Source of the DNA: Phoronis ovalis
Lineage: Eukaryota > Phoronida > Phoronidae
DNA: 10,048 nt
Reading direction: 5' to 3'
Assembly (NCBI GenBank): GCA_028565635.1
Contig: JAOXYB010068667.1
Span: 1 to 10,048, forward strand
In this document: piece after piece, positions 1-8,065 of the stretch
How positions within the stretch are numbered: the stretch's first letter is position 1
Layout of the letters: the number at the start of each line of letters is the position of its first letter
Made by a program: the position numbers and the translations under genes
The notes under the pieces: model-generated
Told to the model about the DNA's origin: nothing
What the model saw: only the letters and a program-made list of their open reading frames with translations
The model's database searches: none

Positions 1-63
1 TCACTGGAAGGCTTGCGAACTTTACAAGTCCTTGTGGATGGCAAACACCCAACATATATATGA
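1..63 (+). CDS. 3' end of a coding exon, leucine-rich-repeat-like C-terminus (partial)
   Basis: Frame 1 is open from the window edge to TGA at 61-63 and encodes 20 residues including LEGLRTLQVLVDGK. The spacing L-x-x-L-x-x-L-x-x-L matches the leucine-rich repeat pattern, in which curved solenoid repeats bind other proteins. The piece has clearly higher G+C (about 43%) than the DNA after it. Its TGA is followed by an AT-rich stretch with a polyadenylation signal at a sensible distance, which suits a last exon. The gene extends left out of the window, so its start, domain order and cell location cannot be seen. The minus strand is also open here (ATG at 60, reading left), so strand is not certain. 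One repeat is too little to name the family; a non-LRR leucine-rich helix would look the same. Confidence 0.45.
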   Translation, partial: SLEGLRTLQVLVDGKHPTYI

Positions 64-185
64 TAGTAAAAAAAAAATAATTTTGCTATTGTTATTAATT
101 AAAAACACTGATGTAAAAGACATAAAAAAGAGAACTAAACATTAAAAATTTTTTTATTTTTTTTTTTAAAGTCCACAAGGACTTG
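25..185. repeat. 14-bp inverted repeat joining coding end and 3' UTR
   Basis: CAAGTCCTTGTGGA at 25-38 is the perfect reverse complement of TCCACAAGGACTTG at 172-185, with one further G-U pair possible on the inner side (39 with 171). In an RNA from this strand the two arms could pair and loop out the stop codon and most of the 3' UTR. Each arm also has its own small symmetry: ACAAG-TC-CTTGT at 24-35 and AAGTCC-ACAA-GGACTT at 169-184. Confidence 0.75.
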
Positions 186-243
186 AGCAAGTCTTAGATA
201 TTTCCATACATTTCTGGAGAAATAAAAAATATGTGAATTGGGT
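64..243 (+). other. putative 3' UTR of the terminal exon
   Basis: This stretch runs from the stop codon to the expected cleavage region about 15-20 bases past AATAAA. It is A/T-rich with long A and T runs (141-170) and holds the hairpin AAGTCC-ACAA-GGACTT at 169-184. Bases 172-185 are exactly complementary to 25-38 inside the coding end. The assignment depends on the coding call to its left; the cleavage position is estimated, not seen. Confidence 0.4.
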
Positions 244-250
244 TGTGTAT
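221..250 (+). terminator. polyadenylation signal with GU-rich downstream element
   Basis: AATAAA lies at 221-226 and is followed within 15-25 bases by a G/T-rich stretch (GGGTTGTGTAT, about 240-250). This hexamer-plus-downstream-element order is the standard metazoan cleavage and polyadenylation arrangement. AATAAA alone is common in AT-rich DNA. The weight comes from its place 158 bases after the stop codon and from the GU tract. Confidence 0.4.
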
Positions 251-3060
251 ATCTTCTTACCATTTTATATGCTAGTGTGAGCAAAACAAACTTGTTACTG
301 CTATTTCAACTGAACATAACTTTTGTGATAAAATTCACCTGTTAGGTCTGGCAAATTAACTGTCATACAAACAGTAACCTGTGGGTATAATTCAAGCAAA
401 TAATTTGAGGGTACCATTCATATCATACCTATAACAGGTACAGAATTTAGCACACTTAATTGTGCTAAAGATACAAACTTTCTACAAAGCTACATATCAA
501 GTACTTTTTGGGCATAGACTATGTTTGAGTATTTTTGTTTTAGCACAAACTAATGCTTGTAAGGGTAACAATACTAAAATATTTTAGTGTCCAAAATTTT
601 CAAATATGGATGTTTCAGGCCATTTGACCATACCAGACAGGTTTCCAACAGCTTTAATGACTGTTAATGTATATGTTTCATTATTATTATGCTCTTTTTG
701 TGTTTTATCAGCTGTCAGGCAAAATTTCCCAGGCTTAACAAATTATCCCATACATGTTTGAATGTATAATAATAATATACACACTCTAAATTACAGTCCA
801 GGTAAATATATTATCGTTATGCATATTCTGGGGTCTCTTTATAAATGATAATAATAGTAAGTATGAATTAAATTCCTTTTAAAAGTCGAAGATGGTCATT
901 AATAGCCCTAGACTTTTGTTACCCAACATTCAACTGTGGTCCAAGGATAAATAAATGGAAAAAGAAAATTGTTCTAATGGAGTCATTCACACTTGTCTAT
1001 TTTGTTGTTGCATAAGATACTATTATCCAAAATATATGTTTATCTTTTTACTTGTTTCCCATTTTAAATATACTTATACTAGGGATATTTTAATTTTTTT
1101 TTACATTTTTCATTCAAACATTTTTTGTGGTATTCTTTAGCTTCATTCATAATTGAAAGAGAATTACGTAAAGTACCTCAATCATTGTGTAGGCTTAATG
1201 CCAAATTAATCTGTTATTTTTAAACGTTTACTTAGTATTATGTTCTTTTTTTAAAAGTAAATCAGCCATCCTAAAAGTCCTTAAGCTATTACACATTCCC
1301 TGCCTTTGTAACCAATTTTTTATTTGGCATAAATATTTTGTGATTGTTTTGATAACTTATTCAGAAAGAAGAATCATTCTGTTACTTGTGTGTAGTGATG
1401 CGTTAGAAGAGGGTTTAGTTGCATATAAAGAAATCAGGCACAGTTATTTGCCCACAATGCCTGCCATATTATTTCCAGTTCATGGCGTCTTTTACCTGAA
1501 ACTTATAAGTCATATTCTAATGGGTTTCAATACAATAGATTCTCATTTTTCATTATTATTTTGTATCAAACCCTTTCTGTGTTCGTTCTTTTGTAGTGAG
1601 TGGAAAATAATCCTCGAGATTTTTACCACACTTATTTTAACCAGTAGTTTAGAGTGATTAACAGTCGCCTATGTGTCTGCAACTAACAGATTTTAGGTAT
1701 ATTTGCTTTAAAAGCACCTGGAATTTTTGGCTTATTTTCCTAGGCTTCCTTCCTACTGCATTTTTATGGTTCTATAAAAGATGTTTACAGAATCAGCAGG
1801 ATACGATTCCTTACAGAAAAATTCATTTAGCTGATTTTTTGGGCCTATTACAACAGTAACTCTAAATTAAAAAATAACAGAAAACAAACTTTGACAAAAT
1901 GCGCTGACCTGGACTGTTTGTTTCATGCTTGTTTTTGTGAGAAGCATGCTGCAATTGGAATTATACCCTGGGCTATTTAAAAGGTTTGTTAGATATAATA
2001 AACAGTCTTTGAAAATAGACTAGGTGTCCTCAGAACTGAATGTTTCTGGGTGTAAATACAACTTTTTCCTCTATGTAGGTGTCACAAATGTATACAATAC
2101 ACAAGAGCCATTTTCAAACTGTCAGTCATAGGTACTTGAAGATATTCCACCTTGGGGAACCAGTATAAGTACAGGTCAGTATGGCCTTATGCTTACGCTT
2201 CATTAGGTTCAAGACCATTGCTTATACCCTACACAAAAGACTACCTCTAAATCAGTTGCACAACACCCTGTAATGATTAATATTACAACCACTTGACTTT
2301 GTATGCCAAATCAGACAGAACATTTAGTATGTTTAATCAGATTGGCCCAACAGACTCAATGACTTGGTGGGTCCAAGGTAGCCCTTATGTGCAATACGTG
2401 AAATATTTAATAAAAGGAAAAATTTGACCAGGCTATACAGTTGTAAATTTAGGAGTGGATTGCTGTTATTGCTATTTGTGAATTAATAAATAGGATAAAT
2501 TGACAAAAACGATTTCCTAACCACTTCAAATTCAAAAAAAGATTCACACTTCAGAAAATCCTTGATCTGTACTAACACATATATTACTATATGCTACTGA
2601 CACATATATTGTCCCTTATGATATAATATGCCAGTACAATGAAATACATTGATCACTGGATTTACCCAAAAATGTACAGTAGGCAATGATGATATCATTC
2701 TGAAATTATTTGATGAGAAAGCTCAGGTCACCTTTATTAGCATACATTTCTCACCTAAAACAGCATACCTGATAAGATTTACAAGTTATTTGTACCAATA
2801 ATGCTAAAATTTCTACCCTGTTGTATATTATATGTAATCCAAACTTGTTTGTGCATTAATGTGCGGTACTTTCATTTTCTGCCATAATTACTACTTGGGA
2901 AAATACATATAGTTTACCACCTGTCACTAAAAAAAATCTTAAGAAATATCCAGAAGCTCAAACCCACAACTGAGAAATATGTTACCTGTGCATGCCATCA
3001 GTCAAACTTTCTGTACATTATTACAAACTCATAATACAGGGCCTGCTCATATGGTTGCTC
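246..3060. other. AT-rich non-coding stretch, no supported gene
   Basis: About 2.8 kb with low CpG (about 15 sites) and no frame I would call coding. The longest frame (1340-1657) has no ATG until its middle, and another (1671-1859) is ordinary for this composition. Contents worth noting are the hairpin at 446-469, short A/T runs, an ATA/AAT microsatellite-like run near 765-780, a small stem at 1924-1948 (CATGCTT, AAGCATG) and a ten-base palindrome ATGATATCAT near 2690. It is probably intergenic DNA downstream of the LRR-like gene or an intron of another gene. Confidence 0.6.
446..469. repeat. perfect 9-bp hairpin TTTAGCACA / TGTGCTAAA
   Basis: TTTAGCACA (446-454) and TGTGCTAAA (461-469) are exact reverse complements around a 6-base loop. 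The same nine bases occur again in direct orientation at 539-547. It lies about 200 bases past the putative poly(A) site. Function unknown; it could be an RNA stem-loop or a two-sided protein site. Confidence 0.7.
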
Positions 3061-3067
3061 TACCTAT

Positions 3068-3319
3068 ATGGCATTTGAATTTCAATTTTTTCTTACGTTA
3101 ACATGTTTGATTCCATCAATTGTTCCATTGAACTGGCTTAGCAATTTTAGAGGTGGACAATTAGGACTATTTAGTACAATGCATACTAAACAGACGAGTT
3201 CTAGTACATTTTCAACGACATCCGAGTATCATCATCATTTATTAACGTCTCTCACTTGTCTTTTTATAACTCATTATAGTAATATGCCATTTTGGACGTT
3301 AATTGGAAAATCATACTAA
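3068..3319 (+). CDS. 83-residue open frame, hypothetical
   Basis: The frame starts with ATG (G at +4, no purine at -3) and ends with TAA. It encodes a hydrophobic N-terminus (roughly residues 2-25, including FFLTLTCLIPSIVPLNWL) that could be a signal or membrane segment, then a Ser/Thr-rich middle with a HHH run and a second hydrophobic patch. I do not recognise it. In its favour, it sits in a block that keeps CpG dinucleotides while the flanks have lost them. Against it, the length is expected by chance in DNA this AT-rich, and there is no promoter or splice evidence. It may be a short gene, an exon or nothing. Confidence 0.15.
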   Translation: MAFEFQFFLTLTCLIPSIVPLNWLSNFRGGQLGLFSTMHTKQTSSSTFSTTSEYHHHLLTSLTCLFITHYSNMPFWTLIGKSY

Positions 3320-3419
3320 TTATACATGATATTGTGAACGGAGTAAAATTAATGCATCATATAAATATTATGATTGCGTGCCAGTAAAACAATGCACTTC
3401 AAGTATTGACACAATTCAA

Positions 3420-3850
3420 TGCCCTCCCTCCGTTTAATAAGAATAAACTAGAGTTAATTTATTATCGAATTATGCAAGATTTATTGAATCACGTTCAGCT
3501 CTTAGAAATGTGAAATTTGTTTTATATTACCTATGTTTTAATTGTTAGATGCAAAAAGATGAATACCACCTTGAATCATTTTGTGGTAATTATTAAATTT
3601 TCTCTTTGTAGTAAAATTAAATGAACAAGTTCGTCTTATTATTGCCATGAAATTGTTTTATTAATTTAAAGTTAATTTGTCGTTCTGATGCATTGCAGTA
3701 ATACCATTTGAATTTTAAATTTGCATATTGCATGGCTTTGTTTTATGCTAATTATTATTTTGCCCCTTAAGGTGGAAATGTGACAGCAGTTTTATGAAAT
3801 TTTTATAAAGCAATGTTAGTACTCAACACTTAACCTATTTAAATGTATTT
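3420..3850. promoter_or_regulatory. candidate developmental enhancer: AT-rich block with homeodomain, POU and TALE motifs
   Basis: The block holds TAATTA at 3587-3592, CTAATTATT at 3748-3756, a POU octamer ATTTGCAT at 3719-3726, a further TTAATTT-rich stretch at 3655-3680, and TGACAG (Meis/TALE core) at 3781-3786. The mix of homeodomain, POU and TALE sites in a gene-free AT-rich block resembles conserved non-coding enhancers of animal developmental genes. Each motif is short and A/T-rich, so chance hits are expected. The call rests on the cluster and is only a suggestion. Confidence 0.25.
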
Positions 3851-4213
3851 TTCTCTTTAGTCCTAATTGCTATTGAACTTTAATAATGTAAGTAAAATAA
3901 ACATTATTATCATGTAACTTAAATATTAAAACATATCTTTATGAGTATTATTTGAGATATTGCATGTTCACCATATCGGTTAGATGGAGTTTCACATAGT
4001 GTCGATAATCTTTCTAAAAGTAGAAAATGGTACCTGCACTTGTATAACTTACTGAACCTCTGGTCATGTAGCTGACATATGCTATTAAACTCCTTATCCA
4101 CTGAATATTGTCTTTATTCTACAGCTACACTTTCTGATCACTGTATAATATTTGCCAAGTGTGACAGATATTTTTTTGCAAGGGAAGTCACATTTTGATA
4201 TTTTCCAGGAGGT

Positions 4214-4243
4214 CATGACATTGCTACATTTTAAAATGTCATG
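4214..4243. repeat. nested palindrome beside the element
   Basis: CATGACATT (4214-4222) is the exact reverse complement of AATGTCATG (4235-4243). Inside it, overlapping the right arm, is the perfect 14-base palindrome ACATTTTAAAATGT (4226-4239). Either can form a hairpin or cruciform, but not both at once. It ends only seven bases before the left end of the MITE-like element. Confidence 0.75.
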
Positions 4244-4261
4244 CTTATGTCCCGGGGGGGG

Positions 4262-4284
4262 GGCAGTTAATATAAAAGTGGGTA
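4262..4284 (+). repeat. left terminal inverted repeat
   Basis: Includes CAGTTAATATAAAAGTGGG and follows a run of ten G. It pairs with 4540-4562 at 19 of 23 positions. It carries T or A where the right copy carries C or G at all four mismatches. Confidence 0.75.
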
Positions 4285-4310
4285 CGCATGTTCCAACAAA
4301 ATTTCGCGTG

Positions 4311-4526
4311 AAAGGGTATGTTTTTCGAAATGCCGGTGCGTAACGCGCGTTATGTGCTTAGGGTCTGTTTTTTAACTAAAATCATGAAAAGGGGTGGTTT
4401 TTTGGAGGTGTGACACTTCGTTAGGGTTGTTCTTTTCCGAAAAGTCACTTCCTTAGGGATGTATTTATTTCAAAAAAAATCTCTTCCTTAGAGATGTATT
4501 TTTTGCAGAATTTCACTTTGTTAGGG
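4311..4526 (+). repeat. seven diverged tandem units headed by TTAGGG-like hexamers
   Basis: The unit heads are at 4311 (AAAGGG), 4358 (TTAGGG), 4389 (AAGGGG), 4421 (TTAGGG), 4453 (TTAGGG), 4488 (TTAGAG) and 4521 (TTAGGG). Spacings are 47, 31, 32, 32, 35 and 33 bases. Most heads are followed by a T-rich tract such as TGTTTTTT, and the later ones are preceded by CACTTCC or a similar string. This is an old minisatellite forming the core of the element, not a telomere. Confidence 0.7.
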
Positions 4527-4539
4527 CCTTTATTGAAAA

Positions 4540-4562
4540 TGCCCACTTTCATACTGACTGCC
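4540..4562 (-). repeat. right terminal inverted repeat
   Basis: The reverse complement contains CAGTCAGTATGAAAGTGGG, matching the left end. It is followed on the plus strand by TCCT and a run of twelve C (4567-4578), the counterpart of the left G run. Confidence 0.75.
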
Positions 4563-4589
4563 TCCTCCCCCCCCCCCCGTGGTTTATGT

Positions 4590-5040
4590 TTGGATTTGTG
4601 TTGTACAGAAGTGGACCTCACAGTGTATCACTACTGATTTTCTATGACTCTATTAATAACTAACTAGCCAAGCTGTCTCATGTCTTACCATTTGTTTTGA
4701 CTGTGTATGTTGCCTGTGGGTGGTAATAAGCAGACTTGGGTCATGTTTTGCTTGTGGTTTCTTACATCCTAATTGTGTTTTTTTTTTGTTTTTACCTACA
4801 ACATGATAATGCCCATATTTTGCTCATCCTACTTGTTGTTATATGAAGGGTATGTCCTAATAGTAGCCACCTCTATGTGTGTATGCTATTATTATAACAG
4901 ATCATGGCTAACAAATCTACTGTATAGCATGATCTTCTAACCATCTACTTTTTGAAGACCCATATTTTTTTCTATGAGTCTTAATATCAGTTTTGTCTCC
5001 CAAATTAAAATTAGTTCAGAGCAATGACATCAACAGTAAG
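4590..5040. other. non-coding stretch, nothing specific seen
   Basis: AT-rich DNA with a T run near 4780-4790 and a few short stems. No frame, splice pair or motif here stood out from background. Confidence 0.5.
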
Positions 5041-5052
5041 CCATATTAACTA

Positions 5053-5409
5053 CATAGATTCAGGTCTATAACCAGCTACATTCTTTACCACACCAGATGG
5101 CTGATTAACCATACCACAGGATATACCTGTGGTTGCATTTTGGCCAAACTCACATTTCTATGTATACAAATTTCCTTGCTTTGTAGGCTGAAACTTATTA
5201 ACATTGATACCGTACAAAATGCATGTGCACTTTTGTGGTATAACATATTTTCCTGTTACCACTATTTCTAAAAAAAATTGCTTGAAGTTTTCTTTATATA
5301 TAACAGCTTTAGCATACTTAGCATTTTCTGCTGAATCAGGATGCAGAATCGGACACAGGATTCTTTGAAGTATGGATGTTTTAAAAAAAATAATACAGAT
5401 GGGAGACAC
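5053..5409 (-). pseudogene. possible exon or decayed coding piece with one in-frame stop
   Basis: On the minus strand an 83-codon frame (5409-5161) ends in TAG at 5160-5158 and then continues in the same frame for 35 more codons (5157-5053) to another TAG. Translated pieces are protein-like, for example HPDSAENAKYAKAVIYKEN, VIPQKCTC and CEFGQNATTGISCGM, with spaced cysteines. The first part loosely recalls the beta strands of a netrin-like (NTR) module, but the likeness is too weak to name. The TAG could lie in a small intron: a GTAACA donor in phase 0 (after GAAATAGTG) and the ACATAG acceptor would skip it. A strong acceptor-like T tract plus CTGTAG lies upstream (near 5435), but the frame has a TAA right after it. 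The plus strand is also open over part of this, so it may be chance. Confidence 0.15.
5113..5133. promoter_or_regulatory. inverted pair of RUNX-type cores, 8-bp perfect arms
   Basis: ACCACAGG, five bases (ATATA), then CCTGTGGT: the arms are exact reverse complements. Each arm contains the RUNX/CBF core TGTGGT (ACCACA on the other strand), so the site is a head-to-head pair. It is also a plain 21-base hairpin. The palindrome is certain; a role in transcription is a guess. Confidence 0.35.
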
Positions 5410-5529
5410 TTTGGAATTAAAAGTTTGTTACTACAGAAAAAAAAATGGATCTTCACTCTTTACCGGATGCACCCCCTATATCCACCACCAGAAATTGTGA
5501 TCTGACAGATCTGATAGATTATTGCTTAT

Positions 5530-7650
5530 GATATGCCAGCATCTTGTAAACTGTGTTAATGAAAGTAAATAAGGGTATTTATAAATTTATTTTCTATAAA
5601 AGTTCAAATATTTATATTTAGTTAACTTGGAGCAAAAAGTGAAGTTTACAATCAAATCTTTAGTCATCTATTCATTTTCATCATTGCTGGCCTGATATTA
5701 CAAAAAATATTTTAAATGCTCAACATAGAGTATTTTTTAAAACATAATTCATGTTATTGTTTGTGCTCTAACTAATAGTAACACTTTAGTGAGAGTAATT
5801 TGAAATAGTTGCTACTAATATGCATCATGGTGACTTAGGGTGATAATGAGAAAGTTTGAAGGCAACTTTCAGGATATCATTGAAATGTGGGCAAAGTGTC
5901 ATTATTTAAATGGTGTCCTAATATTGAGTATATGGTATTATATGTACCAAATCTGGAAACAAAGTCCTTCTGATCTCTTTTTAAAAATCTGATATCAATA
6001 TTACCTATTTATTGCCACCTGCTATCTGAGCTTCAAATATGAACTAACATGAAGAAATTAGGATACATTAAAAAGATTTTAAACTTCAGTGCAAACAAAT
6101 GGAATTCCCATTCTGTCTCTGTTTGGTGTATGACATAAACAAACAGTAAACCATTCATTTGTGTTTTTCTATTTAATATATAAAGACCATGGAACATGTG
6201 TTCACATCACATTATGTCTGACTTTTAATGTTTCTTATACAACCTCCTACTTTGCATTCTTTCTTTAGCAAACCTATAACATGCATACTTGAATGAGAGA
6301 TAGCTTTTGCTCTTTGATATGAATTTGATGTGATTGTGTGATCTTTTGTATGAGGTTAATAAGTAAATCTGGCACACAAGTTGTGTGAATTGACTGAATG
6401 ACATGGTGATAACACAAAATGTTATTATTATTATTCGTATCCGATTATGCAATAATAGGTTGAAACCCGTACCCCCTTTTATTCCTTTTGCTCTGCTGTC
6501 ATTGGTTAAGGAAATGTTCCGTATCAAATAGATATTCTGATATGTCATCTTTTCAGTCTTAATATAAATTTTGAGATTGATTTAGTTAATTTGAGTTGTT
6601 TAGGAAGTTATGTATTGTACTTGATCATTTAATGATCTGGAGAAAATTTTCCTCAAACAATACAATAAATAGACCCACACTGAAAATGGACAATGTTTTC
6701 CCAATAATTTTTGTCATTATGAACTACACACAGAGTATAATTAGCTGTTTATATCTAAACCATCTTCTGATAATGACCCATAAATGCTAAACTATGCACA
6801 TATTCAGTAATACATTAGTCAGTACTTGTTTTCTGCTGTTCAGGCTGCTCACCAATATTTTATAAAAAGTGTTAGAAAGAGCTTGCACATTGTTACTTAA
6901 TTTATATTAACTTTTTTTCTAATCTGTACTAGCAGATTGGAGATTTGAAGCATTTAGTATTCAGTAGGTAGCATGAGCAAGAGTCGTGAGAACTTGAAAT
7001 GGCAAACAAAAGTAATAAAGCTTCTTCATATTATGATAAGATGGCTATTACCCAGTTAGACCTTAATTGGATAGTTGCATGCAATACTTTTAATCACAAT
7101 TTTTGTGGTTATTTACTTACTGTATATGTGGTTAAAGGTAAAAGATTAATCTACTGTAAACAAACAATTAATAAGACCTTTAACCAATTATGCTAATACC
7201 AGGTGTTTGGTTGTTTTGTATTTGTTTGTTTTGCCCTGTTTGTAGTTTACACCTACAAGAAACAAACTGTAAATTCAAATACTAAGACAGTGAAGAACAA
7301 GATTCATGACAACATCAAACTAGCTAATTTGGACACATTTTATATAAAATATTTCTAACTACAGAAATATGTTGGCCAGGAACTTGCAAAAAGAGTTTTT
7401 CCAAATTTGCTCAATGAGAACTACAGTATTTATAGAATGTGAGTTACCATACATCAATTTTATGCAAGTAATGCACTGTTACTTAAAGTGTTTTCCTTTT
7501 AATTGTAACCCAATTCTTTATATTCATTTTAATTTCTGAAATATCAAGCTCTAATGAGCTCAATCTAAATATTTCCCTGGTTGAATTGAAGTGGCATTTT
7601 CATCCTAAATGTGATTTAACCAAGATTTATTAAATTTTCGCTTCATATCA
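5530..7650. other. long AT-rich non-coding stretch
   Basis: About 2.1 kb without a supported gene. It contains the longest ATG frame of the window (minus strand, 6548-6225, 107 codons), whose isoleucine run comes from a TTA microsatellite at 6422-6435. It also holds the palindrome at 6623-6637. The plus-strand frame 6999-7196 looks like background. Probably intron or intergenic DNA. Confidence 0.55.
6623..6637. repeat. 15-base palindrome GATCATT-T-AATGATC
   Basis: The two 7-base arms are exact reverse complements around a single T. The AATGATC half is homeodomain-like (TAAT/ATGAT cores), so a dimeric factor could bind, but nothing nearby supports that. Confidence 0.6.
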
Positions 7651-7763
7651 GGGTTAAACTCCCAATCATCTAGACGGCTGAAAGTTTCTTATTGGATTAA
7701 ATCAGACAGCCTACATATATCATCTTGCTAATGTGTTTAGCGCAATTCAAGAAATACACATAA

Positions 7764-7778
7764 CACAGGGGCCCTGTG
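7764..7778. repeat. GC-rich 15-base palindrome CACAGGG-G-CCCTGTG
   Basis: Two perfect 7-base arms around one G, unusually G/C-rich for its AT-rich surroundings. Such tight dyads are typical of dimeric DNA-binding factor sites. No gene start is evident nearby. Confidence 0.6.
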
Positions 7779-7802
7779 CCATGGTTAAATTAAGTAGCAG
7801 AT

Positions 7803-7841
7803 ACTCATAAGAGCCATAACTCATAAGTATAACCCTTATGA
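7803..7841. repeat. clustered TCATAAG motifs, two direct and one inverted
   Basis: ACTCATAAG occurs at 7803-7811 and again at 7819-7827, a 16-base period, and the reverse complement CTTATGA is at 7835-7841. The TTATGA core resembles posterior Hox or Caudal-type sites. Three copies in 39 bases could be a small binding cluster or a decayed tandem repeat. Confidence 0.45.
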
Positions 7842-8065
7842 AATAAAGAATTGAAGAGTAACAAAACGTTGATCCTATTTTTCCCTGAAGGGCAGGGCAA
7901 ATTAAAGGTTTTATTAAATTCTATCTTGAAGAATATTCAGATCTATATGTATCATAAGCCTTCCTGCAAATTTGATTTCAATATAGCATAGTTCATCATA
8001 AATTACACAGCTTATCCAACGATCTATGTGTACTATTACCAGTGTCATAGTACCAGTACTTTTAC

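Larger units (their letters stand above)
4251..4583. mobile_element. MITE-like non-autonomous DNA element with G/C-run ends
   Basis: The left end is CCC plus ten G (4254-4263), then CAGTTAATATAAAAGTGGG. The right end, read in reverse complement, is a run of twelve G (4578-4567), then AGGAGGCAGTCAGTATGAAAG and GTGGG. The 23-base inverted ends (4262-4284 and 4540-4562) agree at 19 positions and all four differences are transitions. The body has no coding frame of note and consists of diverged tandem units. TTATGT occurs directly outside both ends (4245-4250 and 4584-4589) and may be the target-site duplication. Size of about 333 bp, inverted ends and lack of a transposase fit a MITE moved by an enzyme encoded elsewhere. 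I cannot name the superfamily, and the exact ends are blurred by the homopolymers. Confidence 0.7.

Noticed and set aside
1340-1657. 105-codon plus-strand open frame
   Set aside because: It opens at GTG and has no ATG until its middle. It is T-rich and hydrophobic with no splice or start signal, and frames of this size occur by chance in 10 kb of such DNA.
2203-2216. GGTTCAAGACC, a match to the tRNA B box
   Set aside because: The flanking bases do not form a T-stem, no A box or acceptor stem lies upstream, and no tRNA fold is possible. No SINE tail was seen either.
2130-2220. Protein-like short frames on both strands, including an Ig-like LTCTYTGSP on the minus strand
   Set aside because: Only about 25-30 codons between stops, both strands look equally protein-like, and no good exon borders were found. 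It shows how easily such likeness arises here.
4358-4526. Interstitial telomere
   Set aside because: The TTAGGG hexamers are single, about 32 bases apart and embedded in longer units, unlike the head-to-tail hexamers of telomeric DNA.
5499-5519. Two copies of a 9-base unit GATCTGAYA
   Set aside because: Two copies only; too short to call a repeat or a site.
6225-6548. 107-codon minus-strand ATG frame, the longest in the window
   Set aside because: Its central isoleucine run is encoded by a TTA microsatellite, composition is background-like, and no domain or CpG signal supports it. Roughly 0.4 frames this long are expected by chance.
7649-7662. GGTTAAACTCC, near match to a B box
   Set aside because: It departs from the invariant C of the T-loop and there is no tRNA-like structure around it.
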